Shown here in pieces: positions 5,505 to 7,830 of a stretch of 7,830 nucleotides of DNA. The notes beneath the pieces are model-generated. The model was given only the letters and a program-made list of their open reading frames with translations. It did not search any database and was not told the origin of the DNA. Made by a program: the position numbers and the translations under genes. The stretch comes from Bacillota bacterium. GTDB lineage: Bacteria; Bacillota; Sulfobacillia; JAJZIM01; JAJZBP01. Within the stretch, counting starts at the first letter, position 1; each line of letters starts with the position of its first letter. The stretch is from positions 1 through 7,830 of the forward strand of contig JAJZBP010000096.1 in assembly GCA_021798855.1 (NCBI GenBank), given 5' to 3'.

Positions 5505-6940
5505 GTTATTGTCCGTTCCTTTCTCGGTCCGCCGTCCGCCCCCGCAAGACTGCGGGCGGGGTCTACCCGTCTGCTTCCGAAACCCAAACCGTGACGCATG
5601 ACTTTTTCCAATTGAGCCAGGTTACGGCACTCGAACATCCGACAGACCCTATTCAGGTCTTCCCCCCCCCTACCCCATTGGTCACGGGGCAGGGGATTGA
5701 GCCAAAGGGTGTCTTTCAGCCGCCGGCGCAGACCGGCCAGAATCGCTCCGGCCTCCTCCCGGTTGCGGGTCTTGCCGTCACTGAGCACCACCAGGATGGT
5801 ATCGCGGCAGAGAGCGCCGCCGCCGGCGATGAACCTAAGCGCCGCCGCCAAATCGGTGCTCCCGCCCCACTGCTTGCCCCCGGTGAGCTTCTCCACGGTG
5901 GCCTCCAAAGGCAGGTGCTCGCGGACCAGTTCCGTCACCCTCACCGCCTCCTCGGCAAAGAGATAGAACTCCATCCGGGGGACCGCCCGCGAAAGGCCGA
6001 TGAGAAATTCAAAGACGAAGGCGGCGTACTTGACCATGGAACCGGAGACGTCCCCCAGCAGCACCAGCCGTGGCTTGGCGCGTCGGCGGCTGCGATGGCG
6101 AAGCCGAAAGGGCACCCCACCCGAGGAAAGGCTGAGACGAATGCTTCGTTTGAGATCCAGGAGGCGGCGTTTGCGGTCGGAACGGTAACGCCTTTCCAAA
6201 CCACTGCCCAGGCGTCTGGCCAGATTGCGGACGGCCTGAGCCATCCGGGGAAACTCCTCCCCGGTGATCCGGGCCAGATCCCTGGTCAGCAGGGAGTCGG
6301 TGTAGGCCTCCCGCACCGGCTGCACCATCTCCAGGCCCGGATCGTCCGGCTCCTCCACGGGCATCAGGTTCGGTTGGGGGAGCTTTTTGGCCCAATAGTT
6401 GATCGTGCCTCCAACCACCTGGGACACGCTCCGCGTGATCCGGGGATTGGTTCCCAGGTTGCTGAAACTCTTTTGGATGTATTCCTGCAGACGCTCTTTC
6501 TCTTCCTGGCCCATCCGGGCATAGGCCAACAGTTGCTCTCTTTCCAATTGGAAACGCACTTCCCGCGGGCCAAAACTCTCACCCGTGGATTTATCGCGGT
6601 AGGTCAATTCCTCCCGGGCCGTCTCGATTTCCCGCTCCTGTGCCGCCCGCTCCCGCTCCCACTCCTCCCGCCGTTTCCGGCGCAGTTCGGGCGGGGCGAA
6701 GAAAAGTTCGAAGGCCCGCTCGAAAGCCGCCGCGGCGCCGGCCCCCTTCACCAGAGTGGCCCGCAAGGCCGCTCGCACCTCTTCCCGTTCCCTGATGTCC
6801 ACGGCCCCCATCGCCGCCATGGCGTCCAAAATCTCACCCGTTCCGACCCGAATCCCCACCCGTCGCAAAAGGGCGGCAAATTCGGCCAGTGCGCCGAATA
6901 CCGACGTGGCGTCGGCGTCTTCCCGGGCGGCGCCGCTCAT
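5501..6940 (-). CDS. CoxE-like VWA-domain protein
   Basis: A 479-residue cytoplasmic-type protein with no signal peptide or membrane segment. Residues about 15-85 form a helical N-terminal region typical of CoxE-like proteins. Residues 84-118 are a highly charged Arg/Glu helix, possibly a coiled coil. Residues 240-290 are strongly basic. The VWA domain follows at about 290-455 with an intact metal site: DVSGS (297-301), Thr362 in GGSTDL, and Asp388 in VLSDGKT. Relatives work with MoxR ATPases in cofactor insertion or remodelling of enzymes, for example CoxD/CoxE of aerobic CO dehydrogenase. The upstream open stretch to 7324 is shadow. ATG 6940 overlaps the ATPase stop (ATGA) and has no clear ribosome site, so translation likely depends on coupling. 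It overlaps metV by four bases at the other end. A run of nine G (5662-5670) lies inside the gene. Its client is unknown; MetVF is a guess from position. Confidence 0.9.
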   Translation of the reverse strand: MSGAAREDADATSVFGALAEFAALLRRVGIRVGTGEILDAMAAMGAVDIREREEVRAALRATLVKGAGAAAAFERAFELFFAPPELRRKRREEWERERAAQEREIETAREELTYRDKSTGESFGPREVRFQLEREQLLAYARMGQEEKERLQEYIQKSFSNLGTNPRITRSVSQVVGGTINYWAKKLPQPNLMPVEEPDDPGLEMVQPVREAYTDSLLTRDLARITGEEFPRMAQAVRNLARRLGSGLERRYRSDRKRRLLDLKRSIRLSLSSGGVPFRLRHRSRRRAKPRLVLLGDVSGSMVKYAAFVFEFLIGLSRAVPRMEFYLFAEEAVRVTELVREHLPLEATVEKLTGGKQWGGSTDLAAALRFIAGGGALCRDTILVVLSDGKTRNREEAGAILAGLRRRLKDTLWLNPLPRDQWGRGGEDLNRVCRMFECRNLAQLEKVMRHGLGFGSRRVDPARSLAGADGGPRKERTIT

Positions 6941-7806
6941 TTTACCGCTGCGCCGACCACGCGCCTGATCCCTCCGGCCTCCTTTATTGTTTCCCAATCG
7001 CCGACGTTTTTCAACACCACGCCGATGGTGTCCCGCGCCGCCTTCTCGTCCAGGTGGGTGACCCCCAGGATCCCCAATGCCTTGGCCCAATCCAGACTTT
7101 CCGCGATGGACGGCTTCTTGCGCAAAGCGAGGCCGCGCAGGCAGGCCGCCGCCAGGGCCACCTCCCTGGCCAAGGCCTCGCCCACCTCCGGCACCTTCGC
7201 CCGCAGGATGCGTGTTTCCCGTTCCACGTCGGGAAACTCCAGGTGGTAATAAAGGCAACGCCGTTTCAAACCCTCGGAAAGCTCCCGTTCCGCGTTGGAA
7301 GTGAGAATCACCGCCGGAACGCATACGGCCGGTATGGTGCCCAACTCGGGAATGGACACCTGAAAATCCGAAAGCACCTCGAAGAGGAAACTCTCGAACT
7401 CCGCGTCGGCCTTGTCGACTTCATCGATCAACAGGACCGTTTTTTCCCGCGACCGAATGGCCCGCAGGAGCGGGCGTTCCAGCAGGTATTCTTCGGAGAA
7501 AAGATCCGACTCCAAGTCCGTGGTCTCTTTGCCCTGCCTGATTTGCAGTTTCAGCAACTGCCGCTGATAATTCCACTCGTAAAGGGCCTTGGTCTCGTCG
7601 AGACCCTCGTAACACTGCAGGCGGATGAGGGGATGGTTGTTGGCCCGGGCGAGCGCTTTGGCGATTTCGGTCTTCCCCACTCCGGGATCACCCTCCACCA
7701 ACAGGGGTCTCCCCAGCTCCAGGGCCAAGAAAAGCGTCACCGTCAGATCCCGTTCGGCGTAATAACCGGCCCGCTCCAAGGCTTGGCCGAGTTCACCTGC
7801 GTTCAC
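6937..7806 (-). CDS. MoxR-family (CoxD-like) AAA+ ATPase
   Basis: An AAA+ ATPase of 289 residues. Walker A is GDPGVGKT (39-46), Walker B is LLIDEVDKAD (125-134, Asp128-Glu129), sensor 1 is TSN (169-171), and the probable arginine finger is in LKRRC (180-184). The stretch IRLQCYEGLDETKALYEWNY (61-80) is characteristic of the CoxD-like branch of MoxR proteins. Such ATPases form rings that use ATP to remodel client proteins, with a VWA partner as adaptor, and the next gene encodes exactly such a partner with a 4-bp ATGA overlap. The start is a GTG at 7806 with GGAGGAGG nine bases upstream. Only 24 bases lie beyond it in the window, so any upstream gene or promoter is unseen. Function as an ATPase is secure; the client enzyme is not. 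Confidence 0.93.
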   Translation of the reverse strand: MNAGELGQALERAGYYAERDLTVTLFLALELGRPLLVEGDPGVGKTEIAKALARANNHPLIRLQCYEGLDETKALYEWNYQRQLLKLQIRQGKETTDLESDLFSEEYLLERPLLRAIRSREKTVLLIDEVDKADAEFESFLFEVLSDFQVSIPELGTIPAVCVPAVILTSNAERELSEGLKRRCLYYHLEFPDVERETRILRAKVPEVGEALAREVALAAACLRGLALRKKPSIAESLDWAKALGILGVTHLDEKAARDTIGVVLKNVGDWETIKEAGGIRRVVGAAVK

Positions 7807-7830
7807 GGGGCGCGACCTCCTCCAAAATGC

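Noticed and set aside
5591..7249. 552-codon open frame on the plus strand
   Set aside because: It is antisense to the VWA and ATPase genes and has low-complexity composition; the minus strand has intact MIDAS and Walker motifs.
6941..7324. Upstream extension of the VWA reading frame
   Set aside because: The extra 128 residues are Gly/Arg-rich and overlap the ATPase gene in another frame. Family homology starts after ATG 6940, which makes an ATGA overlap.

Overview
The window is a compact, GC-rich stretch (about 60% by eye) in which every supported gene lies on the minus strand, so it reads from right to left. The gene set is a MetV-MetF type methylenetetrahydrofolate reductase, formate-tetrahydrofolate ligase, and a 6-phosphofructokinase/pyruvate kinase pair. 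With strong Shine-Dalgarno sites and GTG/TTG starts, it suggests an anaerobic, Wood-Ljungdahl-capable Firmicute of the Moorella/Desulfotomaculum/Ammonifex kind. That placement is inference; no rRNA or other phylogenetic marker is present. I see no tRNA, insertion sequence, CRISPR array or other mobile DNA.

Transcription unit A (about 7806 down to 2226) holds five genes: a MoxR/CoxD-like AAA+ ATPase, a CoxE-like von Willebrand factor A (VWA) protein, metV, metF and fhs. The first four are joined by 4-bp stop/start overlaps (ATGA, TTGA, ATGA), and fhs follows after a 25-bp gap. A strong 14-15 bp hairpin ends the unit at about 2183-2216. Its promoter lies to the right of the window.

Transcription unit B starts just past that hairpin with a weak candidate promoter. 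It holds a small gene with an excellent ribosome binding site but an in-frame TGA at codon 23, then pfkA, then the first 291 codons of a pyruvate kinase gene that runs off the left edge.

Unit A carries part of the methyl branch of the Wood-Ljungdahl pathway: fhs activates formate to 10-formyl-THF, and MetVF reduces methylene-THF to methyl-THF. The bifunctional FolD step between them is not in this window. Unit B carries the committed and final steps of glycolysis. The notable point is that an AAA+/VWA chaperone-type pair is translationally coupled to MetVF, with none of the usual MetVF electron-transfer partners (HdrABC/MvhD or RnfC2) beside it in the window. Other points worth checking are the TGA-interrupted small gene and a phosphofructokinase whose Mg-binding Asp in the GGDGS motif is Asn.
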